A stretch of DNA of 64,000 nt, taken from assembly GCF_900104085.1 (NCBI RefSeq), contig NZ_FNLD01000002.1, positions 806,001-870,000 on the forward strand. The letters are read 5' to 3'. Position numbers and translations under genes: made by a program. This stretch comes from Pseudoxanthomonas sp. CF125. GTDB taxonomy: Bacteria > Pseudomonadota > Gammaproteobacteria > Xanthomonadales > Xanthomonadaceae. The notes beneath the pieces were generated by a model that saw only the letters and a program-made list of their open reading frames with translations, searched no databases and was not told where the DNA came from. Positions within the stretch are counted from its first letter, which is position 1. The number at the start of each line of letters is the position of its first letter. Below, in pieces: positions 1 through 8,494 of the stretch.

Positions 1-2063
1 GCATCCAGCGAGAAATGGCGCGCGACATTTTCCAGCCCGTTCCGCGCCAGCCGGTTCCACAGTGCCTCGTCCGAATACAACCGCACCACCGCGTCGGCGA
101 AAGCCCGCGCGTCGTCGGCGACCAGCACGTCGACTCCATCCTGCAGATGCATTCCTTCCACCGCGCACAGCGTGGCCACCACCGGCTGCCCATGGGCCAT
201 GCTCAGGTTGACCTTGCCCTTGACTCCTGCACCGAAGCGCAGCGGCGCGACTGCCACGCGCATGCCGTTCATGGCCGCTTCCAGGCTGGGCATGTGACCG
301 TGGATGACAACGCCTTCCTGCGCCAGCGCAGAGATCGAATCGGGAACATCGCCGCCGATGCAATGGAACACCGCATCGGGCAGGCGTGGGCGCAGCAGAG
401 GAAAAACGTCCTGCACGAACCAGCGCACCGCATCGACATTGGGCGTATGGCGGAATCCGCCCACGAAAACAAGATCGCGCCGTTGCGCGAACGGCAAGCC
501 GGGTCCGGCCACTTCATGCAGGTTGGAAAGCACTTCCACCTTGCTGGCGGGGGCGTCCTTGGTGAGTACTTCGCGTTCGGTTCCACTTACCACCAAGGTG
601 GTGTCCGCGGCCGCAACCACCGAAAGCTCGCGTTGCCGGGTTTGCAACGCCGCCTTGGCCAACGCTGCATTGCCAGCCAGTTCGGCGGCGCGCGACTCGC
701 GCAGGTAGTGCAGGTCGATGGTATCCAGCACGAAGCGCGCTTGCGGTGCGTGCTTCCTGGTTAGCGGCAGGATCTTCTCGGCCAGATGGTAGCGGCAAGC
801 CAGCACCACCGAAAAACGCGGTCCGTGCGACGACAGCCAGGCCGGCGGGCTTTGCGAGAACGGCGGGTACCAGACTTCCACGCCCAAGGCCTGCAAGGCA
901 GCCAGCGCCTGCGGCGGCGGTGCGTGTTCGGTGGCCAGGAAAACCACGTGAGCGTTTTCGTGGCACAGCATTTTGATCAGGTTGAACAAGCGCAGCGACG
1001 CCGAATCGCGGTCGGGCTGCGGGACAGCCTCGTCGACGATCAGGATCTGCCGCTGATGCGCATGCGCCGTCGCCGGCGTCGGCGTCGGCGACACGCCCGG
1101 CGCGGGAAAGGCCGAAAGCGCATCGCGCCATTTGCGTTCGAACAACTCCCGGTTGCGCACCTGATAGGCCTTGGGGCCTTGATTGAGGTCGGTGCCGGAG
1201 GTGATGCCTTCCAGATGAACCACGCGCGACGCAGGCTGGTAGAGCACACGTTTCCCGGCTGCGCGCACCGAAAACGCAAGATCGGTGTCTTCGTAGTAGG
1301 CGGGCGCATAGCGCGTATCGAAGCCGTTCAACGATTCGAACAAAGCACGCGGAATCGCGATGGCCGCCCCCGAGCAATAGTCGGCGTCGCGCAGGCTGGC
1401 GTAGCGCGGATCTTCGGGCGATTCGAAACGCCCGTAGTTCCAGGCCGAACCATCGGAGAACACCACGCCGCCGGCCTCCTGCAGTCGCCCGTCCGGATAT
1501 ATCAGCTGCGCCCCGACCAAACCCACATCGGGCAGGGCGTCGAAGGTATCCAGCAACGCGTCCAGCCAGCCGGGCTGGGGCACGGTGTCGTTGTTGAGGA
1601 ACACCAGCACCTCGCCGCGCGCACGCGCGGCGCCGTCGTTGCAGGCGGCGATGAAACCGCCGTTGTGCGCGCGGCGGTGGAAATGCAGACCCGCCACCTG
1701 CGCCATCCACTCCTGGGTCTGGTCGCTGGAGCCGTCATCGACGACCAGGATCTCGCAAGCGGCCAGCGGCGGATGTCCGGCCAGCGCGCGCAGGCAGGTC
1801 AGGGTGTGCGCGACTTGGTTGTAGACCGGCACCACGATGCTGGCGCGCGGTTTGTCGCTGTCGGGAACGGTGAACGGAGCGAACGGCGCCTCGGCGGGAA
1901 AATAGAGCTTCGCCCGCTGGGAGGCCGGCGCGCGGCGCAATTGGCGCCGCACCCGCTGCCAGGTGGCCTGCCAGCCGCGCATGCGCAGGCTGGCCATGCC
2001 ACGGCGGATCAGCCCCAGCGCGCGTTGCCATTGGAAGCGCACATCGGCCAGGGAAATCGACAT
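1..2063 (-). CDS. GT2-GT4 two-domain glycosyltransferase (3' end outside window)
   Basis: About 687 codons are open on the minus strand from an ATG at 2063, and the gene leaves the window at base 1. The N-terminal part is a family 2 (GT-A) glycosyltransferase: SIVVPVYN, ILVVDDGSSD, FLNNDTVPQPGW (NDT in the DXD position) and YEDTDLAF. A short Pro/Thr/Ala linker (PTPTPATAHAH, near 1070) leads to a second domain with family 4 (GT-B) features: VFVGGFRHTPNVDA, APLRFGAGVKGKV and, at the edge, RNGLENVARHFSLD. Proteins of this build usually add sugars to surface polysaccharide; donor and acceptor cannot be told from the sequence. It is divergent from mrcB, with 95 bp between the starts. There is no signal peptide, so it probably acts in the cytoplasm or at the inner membrane. 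Confidence 0.85.
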   Translation of the reverse strand, partial: MSISLADVRFQWQRALGLIRRGMASLRMRGWQATWQRVRRQLRRAPASQRAKLYFPAEAPFAPFTVPDSDKPRASIVVPVYNQVAHTLTCLRALAGHPPLAACEILVVDDGSSDQTQEWMAQVAGLHFHRRAHNGGFIAACNDGAARARGEVLVFLNNDTVPQPGWLDALLDTFDALPDVGLVGAQLIYPDGRLQEAGGVVFSDGSAWNYGRFESPEDPRYASLRDADYCSGAAIAIPRALFESLNGFDTRYAPAYYEDTDLAFSVRAAGKRVLYQPASRVVHLEGITSGTDLNQGPKAYQVRNRELFERKWRDALSAFPAPGVSPTPTPATAHAHQRQILIVDEAVPQPDRDSASLRLFNLIKMLCHENAHVVFLATEHAPPPQALAALQALGVEVWYPPFSQSPPAWLSSHGPRFSVVLACRYHLAEKILPLTRKHAPQARFVLDTIDLHYLRESRAAELAGNAALAKAALQTRQRELSVVAAADTTLVVSGTEREVLTKDAPASKVEVLSNLHEVAGPGLPFAQRRDLVFVGGFRHTPNVDAVRWFVQDVFPLLRPRLPDAVFHCIGGDVPDSISALAQEGVVIHGHMPSLEAAMNGMRVAVAPLRFGAGVKGKVNLSMAHGQPVVATLCAVEGMHLQDGVDVLVADDARAFADAVVRLYSDEALWNRLARNGLENVARHFSLD

Positions 2064-2158
2064 TCCGGTGCAACTCCAGCTGAGCGAAAGGGTGCTCCGG
2101 CCCGTCGCAGCGCGGCGGGCTGCGCTAGACTCGCCGGAATCCATATTGTCGCATCCCT

Positions 2159-4567
2159 GTGCCGCGCTACGACTACGACGACCAAGACGACGATCAAGAC
2201 GAACTCGACGACGCCCATCCCTGGCGTCAGCGACTGGTCACCTGGGCACTGGCAGCGCTGGGGCTGGGGCTCGGCTTCCTGATTCCCTATACGCTGTACC
2301 TGAACCATCAGGTCAGCCAGCGCTTTGGCGCGCTGCAGTGGCAGATTCCGACCCGTGTGTATGCGCGCCCGCTGCAATTGGCGCCCGGCGTGGCGATGGA
2401 TGCGCAGACCCTGAAGACCGAGCTGGATGCAGCGTCCTATCGCGACGACGGCGTCGGCGAGCGCCTGGGAACCTATGCGCGCGAAGGCGGCCGCTTCACC
2501 ATTTCCAGCCGCGGCTACACCGATGTGGACGTCAAGGTGCCCGCACGCAGGGTGCAGGTGTCGCTGTCCGGCGGGCGCGTGGCCAGCGTCCGCGATCCGG
2601 TCCGCAAGCAGAGCCTGAAGGTCGCAAGACTCGACCCGGCCCGCATCGCCACCTTGTACGGCCAGAAGCAGGAAGAACGCCGCCTGGTGCGCCTGGAAGA
2701 GGTGCCGGAACTGCTGGTGACCGGGTTGCAGGCGGTGGAAGACCGCGATTTCAGCACCCATCACGGCATCGACCTCAGCGGCATGGTCCGCGCGCTGTGG
2801 GTCGCCGTGCGTTCCGGCGGCGAGAGCAAGCAGGGCGCCAGCACGCTGACCCAGCAGCTGGCGCGCAGCGGCCTGCTGGGCATCGGCAAGGAAGTCACCG
2901 TGCGCCGCAAGTTCAACGAGATCCTGTTCGCCCTGATCCTGGAGGCGCGCTACGACAAGCGCACCATCCTGGAGGCGTACATGAACCAGGTCTACATGGG
3001 ACAGCGGGGCAGCCAGGCAATCCACGGCGTTGCCGCCGCTTCGGAATTCTGGTTCGGGCGGGAACTGGATTCGCTGACCACCGAACAGATCGCCTTGCTG
3101 ATCGGCATCGTCAAGGGACCTTCCTACTACGACCCGCGTCGCAATCCCGAGCGCGCGCTGGATCGCCGCAATCTGGCCTTGAACAAGCTGCACGAAACCG
3201 GCCTGATCAAGGACGACGAATGGAAACGCGCCCTGGCCGCGCCGCTGGGCGTCACCAAGACCCCGGGCATGGCCGCCGCCAACCGTTTCCCCGCCTATGT
3301 GGATCTGGTGCGCCGGCAACTGGCGCGCGACTATCCGGAAAGCGCGCTGCAGGGCGCCGGCCTGAGCGTGCTCACCGGCATGTCGCCTTCAGCGCAGGCC
3401 TACGCGGAGGGCGCGGTGGCGCGCACGCTCAAATCGGTGGAAAACAAGCGGCGTCCACCGTTGCAAGCCGGCCTGGTGCTGACCGACGTGCACGACGGCG
3501 ATGTGCTGGCGGTGGTCGGCAGCCGTAACGTGTCGCAGCCCGGCTTCAATCGCGCGGTGGAAGCGCAGCGGCCGGTGGGCTCGCTGCTAAAGCCGTTCGT
3601 GTATCTGCTGGCGCTGGCGCAGCCGGACAACTATTCGCTGGCCAGTTACGTCGACGATTCACCGGTCACCGTGCAACTGGGCAAGGGCAGGCGTTGGACG
3701 CCCGGCAATTCCGACAACCGCAGCCACGGCACCGTGCGGCTGGTCGATGCGCTGGCCCATTCGTACAACCAGGCCACCGTGCGCATCGGCATGAAGGTGG
3801 ATCCGGAGCGCCTTTCCGGCCTGATCCGCGTGCTGGCCGGCATCAAGGCCGAACCGAATCCCGCACTGATCCTGGGCGCGACCGACCAGAGCCCGTATGC
3901 GATGGCGCAGTTGTACCAGTTCCTGGCATCCGGTGGCGAAATCCAGCCGCTGCATGCGGTGCGCGGCGTGCTGGATCCGAACGGGAAACTGCTCAAGCGC
4001 TACGACAAGACGCCGGCGCCGGCGCAGGAAGGCGATTCCATCGCCGCGCACCTGATCAGCATCGCTTTGCAGCAGGTGGTCAGCAACGGCACCGGCCGCC
4101 AGCTGCTGGGCGACGGCCTGGGCCGTCTGCAATCGGCGGGCAAGACCGGCACCAGCAACGATGGCCGCGACAGCTGGTACGCCGGCTACACCGGCGACCA
4201 TCTGGCGGTGGTGTGGATGGGCAACGACCAGAACGAGCAGACCGGCCTGTACGGCGCCACCGGCGCGATGCGGGTGTGGTCGGGCATTTTCTCGCGTTTG
4301 CCCAGCGCGCCGCTGAAAGTTTCCGGCAAGGGATTGGATTGGCAATGGGTGGCCGGCACCAACACCACCGACGCCAGTTGCCCCGGTGCGCGGCAGATTC
4401 CTTTCGTGGCAGGTTTCGCTCCGGCGTATGCGGCGTGCGTGGTCGAACCGGTGCCCGATGAAACGGGTGAGGAAGAAGGCGGCTGGCGCAGCTGGTTCGG
4501 GTTGGACAAGAAAGAGGAAGAACCATCCGCACCGCCCTCTGAGTCCGCACCTGCTCCTGAACAGTGA
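2159..4567 (+). CDS. mrcB: Penicillin-binding protein 1B, bifunctional transglycosylase/transpeptidase
   Basis: Class A PBP that polymerises lipid II and crosslinks peptidoglycan in the periplasm. The start is GTG. An acidic cytoplasmic tail (DYDDQDDDQDE) is followed by one membrane anchor (about residues 25-45) and a UB2H-like region (PTRVYARPLQL), which in E. coli docks the activator LpoB. The GT51 domain shows EDRDFSTHHGID (catalytic Glu about 194), GASTLTQQLAR and ILEAYMNQVYMGQ. The transpeptidase domain has SLLK (Ser about 475), SYN and KTGTSND (Lys about 662). The length of 802 aa is normal. The C-terminal tail is acidic and Pro-rich. No LpoB gene is adjacent; the following lipoprotein gene is a separate family. 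Confidence 0.96.
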   Translation: MPRYDYDDQDDDQDELDDAHPWRQRLVTWALAALGLGLGFLIPYTLYLNHQVSQRFGALQWQIPTRVYARPLQLAPGVAMDAQTLKTELDAASYRDDGVGERLGTYAREGGRFTISSRGYTDVDVKVPARRVQVSLSGGRVASVRDPVRKQSLKVARLDPARIATLYGQKQEERRLVRLEEVPELLVTGLQAVEDRDFSTHHGIDLSGMVRALWVAVRSGGESKQGASTLTQQLARSGLLGIGKEVTVRRKFNEILFALILEARYDKRTILEAYMNQVYMGQRGSQAIHGVAAASEFWFGRELDSLTTEQIALLIGIVKGPSYYDPRRNPERALDRRNLALNKLHETGLIKDDEWKRALAAPLGVTKTPGMAAANRFPAYVDLVRRQLARDYPESALQGAGLSVLTGMSPSAQAYAEGAVARTLKSVENKRRPPLQAGLVLTDVHDGDVLAVVGSRNVSQPGFNRAVEAQRPVGSLLKPFVYLLALAQPDNYSLASYVDDSPVTVQLGKGRRWTPGNSDNRSHGTVRLVDALAHSYNQATVRIGMKVDPERLSGLIRVLAGIKAEPNPALILGATDQSPYAMAQLYQFLASGGEIQPLHAVRGVLDPNGKLLKRYDKTPAPAQEGDSIAAHLISIALQQVVSNGTGRQLLGDGLGRLQSAGKTGTSNDGRDSWYAGYTGDHLAVVWMGNDQNEQTGLYGATGAMRVWSGIFSRLPSAPLKVSGKGLDWQWVAGTNTTDASCPGARQIPFVAGFAPAYAACVVEPVPDETGEEEGGWRSWFGLDKKEEEPSAPPSESAPAPEQ

Positions 4568-4633
4568 CGAGAATGATGCTGCGGAGCGATTCTATGCGTG
4601 GGTCGGCAGCATTGCCTGATTGCAGCTTTTGCT

Positions 4634-4661
4634 CGTCATTCCCGCCTTCGCGGAAATGACG
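4634..4661. repeat. Single-copy REP-like palindrome
   Basis: A 28-bp imperfect palindrome, cgtcattcccgccttcgcgg followed by aaatgacg. It is one half of the element seen as a full inverted pair at 17953-18039. It lies between mrcB and the lipoprotein gene and could fold as an RNA hairpin after mrcB. Confidence 0.7.
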
Positions 4662-4692
4662 GATTTATCCTTTACGGGTTACTTCATTGATC

Positions 4693-5217
4693 ATGAACAA
4701 GTTCTTGTTTCTGGCTGCCCTGTCGCTTTCCCTTTCCTTGACGGCATGCAGTACCGCACCGGAACTTCCGGCAAGACCACAGGTACCAAAAGTGGCGCCG
4801 GAACAACGCCTCTCAGCCGCCGTCGCCGCGTCCGCAGGGGCAGACGACCGCGAACTCGCCGTGCAGCCCCTGCGCGACCCGCAAGTGCAGGATCTGCGCG
4901 AAGCCGCCACCGCGGCGATCGCAGCGCACAACTACGCCGCCGCTGCAGAAGCCTTGAACCAGGCGCTGCTCATCGTTGCCGACGATCCGGCGGTGCTGCA
5001 GGAGCGCGCGGAAGTCGCCTTGCTGCAGGCCGACAACGAGCGCGCCGAAACGCTGGCCAAGCGCGCCTTCGACCTGGGTTCCAAGGTTGGTCCGTTGTGC
5101 CGCCGCCACTGGGCTACCATCGAACAAGCGCGTTTGGCGCGCGGCTTGCCACAGGACGCCGCATCGGCGCATGCGCAGATCGAAGGTTGCACGGTGGCCG
5201 GATTGAATAGAATGTAG
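4693..5217 (+). CDS. Small TPR-like outer-membrane lipoprotein
   Basis: A 174-residue predicted lipoprotein. A hydrophobic signal peptide ends in the lipobox LTAC, with acylation at the Cys. After a Pro-rich spacer there are two helical repeats (AAIAAHNYAAAAEALNQAL and AEVALLQADNERAETLAKRA) that look like tetratricopeptide repeats. The ATG at 4693 is preferred over an in-frame TTG at 4687 because it starts directly before the Lys of the signal peptide. It sits between mrcB and the yoaA-like helicase. TPR lipoproteins are often scaffold or accessory factors for envelope enzymes; a link to PBP1b is only suggested by position. Confidence 0.75.
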   Translation: MNKFLFLAALSLSLSLTACSTAPELPARPQVPKVAPEQRLSAAVAASAGADDRELAVQPLRDPQVQDLREAATAAIAAHNYAAAAEALNQALLIVADDPAVLQERAEVALLQADNERAETLAKRAFDLGSKVGPLCRRHWATIEQARLARGLPQDAASAHAQIEGCTVAGLNRM

Positions 5218-5251
5218 CCATGGCGTTTACTGAAAGCGCTGACAGGCCCTA

Positions 5252-7282
5252 ATGTCCCAACTCGCCCAAGCCAGCCGCGACGCGCTCAGCGCCGGCGGCG
5301 CGCTCGCCGCCCAGCTCGACAACTTCGTCCCCCGCCAGGCGCAGCAACGCCTGTCCACGGCGATCGCCGAAGCCTTCGAGGGCCGCGAAGTGCTGCTCGC
5401 CGAAGCTGGCACCGGCACCGGCAAGACCTTCGCTTATCTGGTGCCCGCGCTGCTGTCCGGCCTGAAGACCATCATTTCCACCGGCACCCGCGCGCTGCAG
5501 GACCAGCTCTATCACCGCGACCTGCCGCGTGTGCGCAATGCGCTGGGCACCGGATTGAAATCGGCGTTGTTGAAAGGCCGTGCCAATTATCTGTGCAAGT
5601 ACCGGCTGGAGCAGGCCAAGGGTGAACCCCGCTTCACCAGCCGCGAACAGATCTCGCAGTTCCAGCGCATCGTGTCCTGGGGCGGCCGCACCCAGTTCGG
5701 CGATATCGCCGAGCTGGAAGCCTTGCCCGACGACTCGCCGCTGCTGCCGATGGTCACTTCCACCAACGACAACTGCCTGGGCACCGATTGCCCGTTCTGG
5801 GGCGACTGTTTCGTGGTGCAGGCGCGGCAGCGGGCGCAGTCGGCGGACATCGTGGTGGTCAATCATCATCTGCTGCTCGCCGATCTGGCCTTGAAACAGG
5901 AGGGCTTCGGCGAAATCCTCCCGGGAGCGCAGGCGTTCGTGATCGACGAAGCGCACCAGCTGCCGGAACTGGCCGCGAACTTCTTCGGCGAAAGTTTCGG
6001 CATGCGTCCGATCCAGGAACTGGCGCGCGACTGTCTGGCCGAATGCAAGGACGTGCCCGGCGCGCTCGCCAGTCTGCAAGTGCCGGTGCGCGCGTTGGAA
6101 CAATCGCTGCGCGAACTGCGCGCCGGCATGGAAGGGTTGCCTGTGCGTGGTACCCGCTTCCGTGCGCTGGCTAAACCGGAAGTGCGGGCAGGCTTCGATG
6201 CGCTCACCGAATCGCTGGCTCACCTGATCGAGGCCGTAGTCGCCATGGCCGACGCCTCGTTGGGCATCGATGCCTGCGCTTCGCGCGCCAAGGATTCGGC
6301 CACGCGCCTGGCGCGATGGCTGGAAGACGGCAATGCTTCCGGCGAAAGCCATGTGGTGGATCTGGAAGACGGCGCGCCGCTGCCCACCAGCGACGTGCTC
6401 TGGTACGAACTGACCCAGCGCGGTTTCCGCTGCCAGCGCACGCCGCTTGATGTCTCCGGACCTTTGCGCGAACACAGGGAGAAATCCCATGCGTCATGGG
6501 TATTCACTTCGGCCACGCTGGCGGTGAGCGGCGGCTTCGATCACATCGCCACGCGGCTTGGCCTGGAAGATCCGCCCACGCTGTTGCAGCCCAGTCCGTT
6601 CGATTGGCCGAAGCAGGCGCTGTGCTATCTACCGCAGAATCTTCCCGAACCCAACACGCGCGGTTTCGGCACCGCGTTGATCGCCGCTTTGTATCCGGTG
6701 TTGCAGGCGTCCAACGGCCGTGCCTTCCTGCTGTTCGCCTCGCACCGTGCGTTGCGCGAAGCCGCCGAGACCCTGCGCGATGCGCCGTGGCCGTTGTTCG
6801 TGCAGGGCGAAGCGCCGCGCGCCACGCTGCTGCAGCGCTTCCGCGAATCCGGTAACGGCGTGCTGCTGGGTGCGGCGAGTTTCCGCGAAGGCGTGGACGT
6901 GGTGGGCGACGCGCTGTCGGTGGTGGTGATCGACAAGCTGCCGTTCGCAGCGCCGGACGATCCGGTGTTCGAGGCGCGGTTGGAAGCGATCCGCCGCGAC
7001 GGCGGTAATCCGTTCCGCGACGAGCAGCTGCCGCAGGCGGTGATCGCGCTCAAGCAGGGCGTGGGCCGGCTGATCCGCAGCGAAACCGACCGCGGCGTGC
7101 TGGTATTGTGCGATCCACGCCTTACAGGCAAGCCGTACGGGCGTGTGTTCCTGGATTCGCTGCCGCCGTTTTCGCGCACGCGCGAGGTGGCCGACGTGGA
7201 ACGTTTCTTCGGCGTCGAACCCACCGTCGCCCCGCCTCGGCAAGACACCGAACAGGACTGGTATGAAGCTGCTCGCTTTTGA
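5252..7282 (+). CDS. yoaA: DinG/YoaA-family ATP-dependent DNA helicase (XPD-like, Fe-S)
   Basis: Superfamily 2 helicase of the XPD/DinG group, acting on damaged or stalled replication DNA. Walker A is AGTGTGKT, Walker B/DEAH is VIDEAHQLPE. A Cys cluster suited to a 4Fe-4S centre is visible: one Cys in NYLCKYR and three in CLGTDCPFWGDC. Motif VI is near QGVGRLIRS. The 676-aa length is close to YoaA (636 aa) and shorter than DinG (716 aa), and no exonuclease domain is fused. The last 20 bp overlap the start of tsaB, so the two are probably co-transcribed. The family assignment is firm; YoaA rather than DinG is a judgement from length and the missing N-terminal extension. Confidence 0.9.
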   Translation: MSQLAQASRDALSAGGALAAQLDNFVPRQAQQRLSTAIAEAFEGREVLLAEAGTGTGKTFAYLVPALLSGLKTIISTGTRALQDQLYHRDLPRVRNALGTGLKSALLKGRANYLCKYRLEQAKGEPRFTSREQISQFQRIVSWGGRTQFGDIAELEALPDDSPLLPMVTSTNDNCLGTDCPFWGDCFVVQARQRAQSADIVVVNHHLLLADLALKQEGFGEILPGAQAFVIDEAHQLPELAANFFGESFGMRPIQELARDCLAECKDVPGALASLQVPVRALEQSLRELRAGMEGLPVRGTRFRALAKPEVRAGFDALTESLAHLIEAVVAMADASLGIDACASRAKDSATRLARWLEDGNASGESHVVDLEDGAPLPTSDVLWYELTQRGFRCQRTPLDVSGPLREHREKSHASWVFTSATLAVSGGFDHIATRLGLEDPPTLLQPSPFDWPKQALCYLPQNLPEPNTRGFGTALIAALYPVLQASNGRAFLLFASHRALREAAETLRDAPWPLFVQGEAPRATLLQRFRESGNGVLLGAASFREGVDVVGDALSVVVIDKLPFAAPDDPVFEARLEAIRRDGGNPFRDEQLPQAVIALKQGVGRLIRSETDRGVLVLCDPRLTGKPYGRVFLDSLPPFSRTREVADVERFFGVEPTVAPPRQDTEQDWYEAARF

Positions 7283-8096
7283 AACCGCCACCGAAGCCTG
7301 CTCCGTCGCTTTGTACCTCGATGGCGAAGTCATCGAACGCTACGAAGTCGCACCGCGCCTGCACGCCGAGTACGCGTTGCCATGGGCCGAAGAGTTGCTG
7401 GCCGACGCCGGCATCAAACGCTCGCAACTCGACGCCATCGCCGTCAGCCGCGGTCCTGGCGCCTTCACCGGCGTGCGCCTGGCCATTGCTCTGGCGCAAG
7501 GTATAGCGCTAGCGCTGCACAAACCAGTCGTCGCCGTCTCCACCCTCATGGCAATCGCCGCAGCCGTGCCCCCTCCCTTGCGAAGGCAGGGGAGCTCGAA
7601 GCCGCCTCAAGCGGCTGAGGGGGAGGGGTTGCGTGACCATTCGGAAAGTTTCCGGGCCCAGACTCAACCCCCTCCCAGCCTCCCCCTGCCTTCGCAGGGG
7701 GAGGGGCACAAGCAACGCATCCTCGCCGCCATCGATGCGCGCATGGGCGAGGTGTACGTGGGCGCGTTCGAGCGCAACGGCGACGAATTGATCGCGATCT
7801 CGACAGAAGTCGTCGCAGCACCGGACAAGGTTGTGTTGCCGGACGACCAACGCGGCTGGCACGCGGTGGGAACCGGTTTCTCCGCTGCCAACGGTGCGCT
7901 TCAATCTCATCTGGGATCGCAACTGCTCAGCGTGGACGCCAGCATCCTGCCGCACGCCGCCGACGTCGCACGCCTGGCGGTCGCCGCCTACGCGCGTGGC
8001 GGGGCGTTAGCGCCGGAACGGGTGGAGCCAGCCTACCTGCGCAACAACGTGGCATTGACGCTGGAAGAACAGAAAGCGTTTCGCGCATCGAAGTGA
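7263..8096 (+). CDS. tsaB: tRNA t6A biosynthesis protein TsaB, with in-frame insertion
   Basis: TsaB is the partner subunit of TsaD in the complex that makes N6-threonylcarbamoyladenosine at tRNA position 37. The N-terminal ASKHA fold is clear: LLAFETATEACSVALYLDG, then SRGPGAFTGVRLAIALAQG and STLMAI. The core resumes at ILAAIDARMGEVYVGAF and ends with PAYLRNNVA. The ATG at 7263 overlaps the helicase gene by 20 bp. The protein has 277 residues, about 46 more than E. coli TsaB (231). The excess is residues about 102-149, rich in Pro, Gly, Ser and Gln, and is encoded by the palindromic element at 7568-7707. The position corresponds to a variable loop between two strands, so the protein could still work. 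The frame is intact throughout. Confidence 0.93.
   Translation: MKLLAFETATEACSVALYLDGEVIERYEVAPRLHAEYALPWAEELLADAGIKRSQLDAIAVSRGPGAFTGVRLAIALAQGIALALHKPVVAVSTLMAIAAAVPPPLRRQGSSKPPQAAEGEGLRDHSESFRAQTQPPPSLPLPSQGEGHKQRILAAIDARMGEVYVGAFERNGDELIAISTEVVAAPDKVVLPDDQRGWHAVGTGFSAANGALQSHLGSQLLSVDASILPHAADVARLAVAAYARGGALAPERVEPAYLRNNVALTLEEQKAFRASK
7568..7707. repeat. Palindromic MITE-like element inside tsaB
   Basis: A 140-bp segment with near-perfect terminal inverted repeats: the left end gcccc ctccc ttgcgaaggcagggg matches the reverse complement of the right end cccctgccttcgcagggggaggggc. Inside is a second pair of G-rich and C-rich arms (gggggaggggttg near 7620, caaccccctcccagc near 7664) and a small hairpin gccgcctcaagcggc. 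No transposase gene is present. The whole element is read through in the tsaB frame. Its low-complexity product (PPP, SLPLPSQGEG) has no counterpart in TsaB relatives. Confidence 0.88.
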
Positions 8097-8315
8097 TTCC
8101 TGATCTTCGTCAGATGGCTCAAGAAGTGCTCGACTTGCTTACGGCCTAATTCGCATGGATGCCGCCGGCCGTTGCGCTGGATACAGCTAGATCTGCTCCG
8201 CCCGCAAACTGTAGTGCTTCACCCGCGATCCGCTCCCAACTTCGTCGAACAGTCTGGGCCGTGGTGCGGCGGCCCCTGGTTTGCTTATGACCGCGATATC
8301 TTCCGCCGTAGGCAT
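8097..8315 (-). pseudogene. intI: Integron integrase remnant (intI N-terminal fragment)
   Basis: Read on the minus strand from an ATG at 8315, the product has PRPRLFDEV then RVKHYSLRAEQ, which is the start of the SAM-like DNA-binding domain of integron integrases. An in-frame TAG follows at 8187-8189. After a +1 shift the homology continues from 8185 as QRNGRRHPCELGRKQVEHFL and SHL, matching the next conserved block of IntI (RHP-x-E-LG-x-x-x-VE-x-FL-x-HL). Similarity stops at the tsaB stop codon. The whole catalytic domain with the Arg-His-Arg-Tyr residues is missing, so this is a dead fragment. Its position and orientation, beside and pointing away from the first cassette, are exactly those of a real intI. 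Confidence 0.8.
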
Positions 8316-8481
8316 TAGACGGCCTCCATGCCGTTAAACACCGACGATGTTGCATGCCCTTGCGACCCGCAACATCGCCGCAACCCCTTGCCCTGTGTAG
8401 GCAAAGTCCGATTGACGGACCTCCCGGGCCACACCCACAATCCGCGCTACACCCCACTTTGGGGTCTAATCGTAGTTAGGC
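8316..8481 (+). other. attI-like region of the integron
   Basis: A non-coding stretch between the intI remnant and the first cassette. It ends in GTTAGGC at 8475-8481, the core-site sequence where cassettes join attI. It holds a 9-bp inverted repeat (cgatgttgc 8345-8353, gcaacatcg 8369-8377), a short arm pair gtccg/cggac near 8407-8420, and a hairpin acccca-ctt-tggggt at 8451-8465. The attI role is inferred from position and the core site. Confidence 0.6.
8412..8441 (+). promoter_or_regulatory. Possible cassette promoter (Pc-like)
   Basis: TTGACG at 8412-8417 is followed after 18 bp by CACAAT at 8436-8441, a plausible but imperfect sigma-70 promoter reading into the first cassette. Integron arrays are usually transcribed from a promoter at this place. 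The match is weak. Confidence 0.35.
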
Positions 8482-8494
8482 CTTGGAGCGAGCT

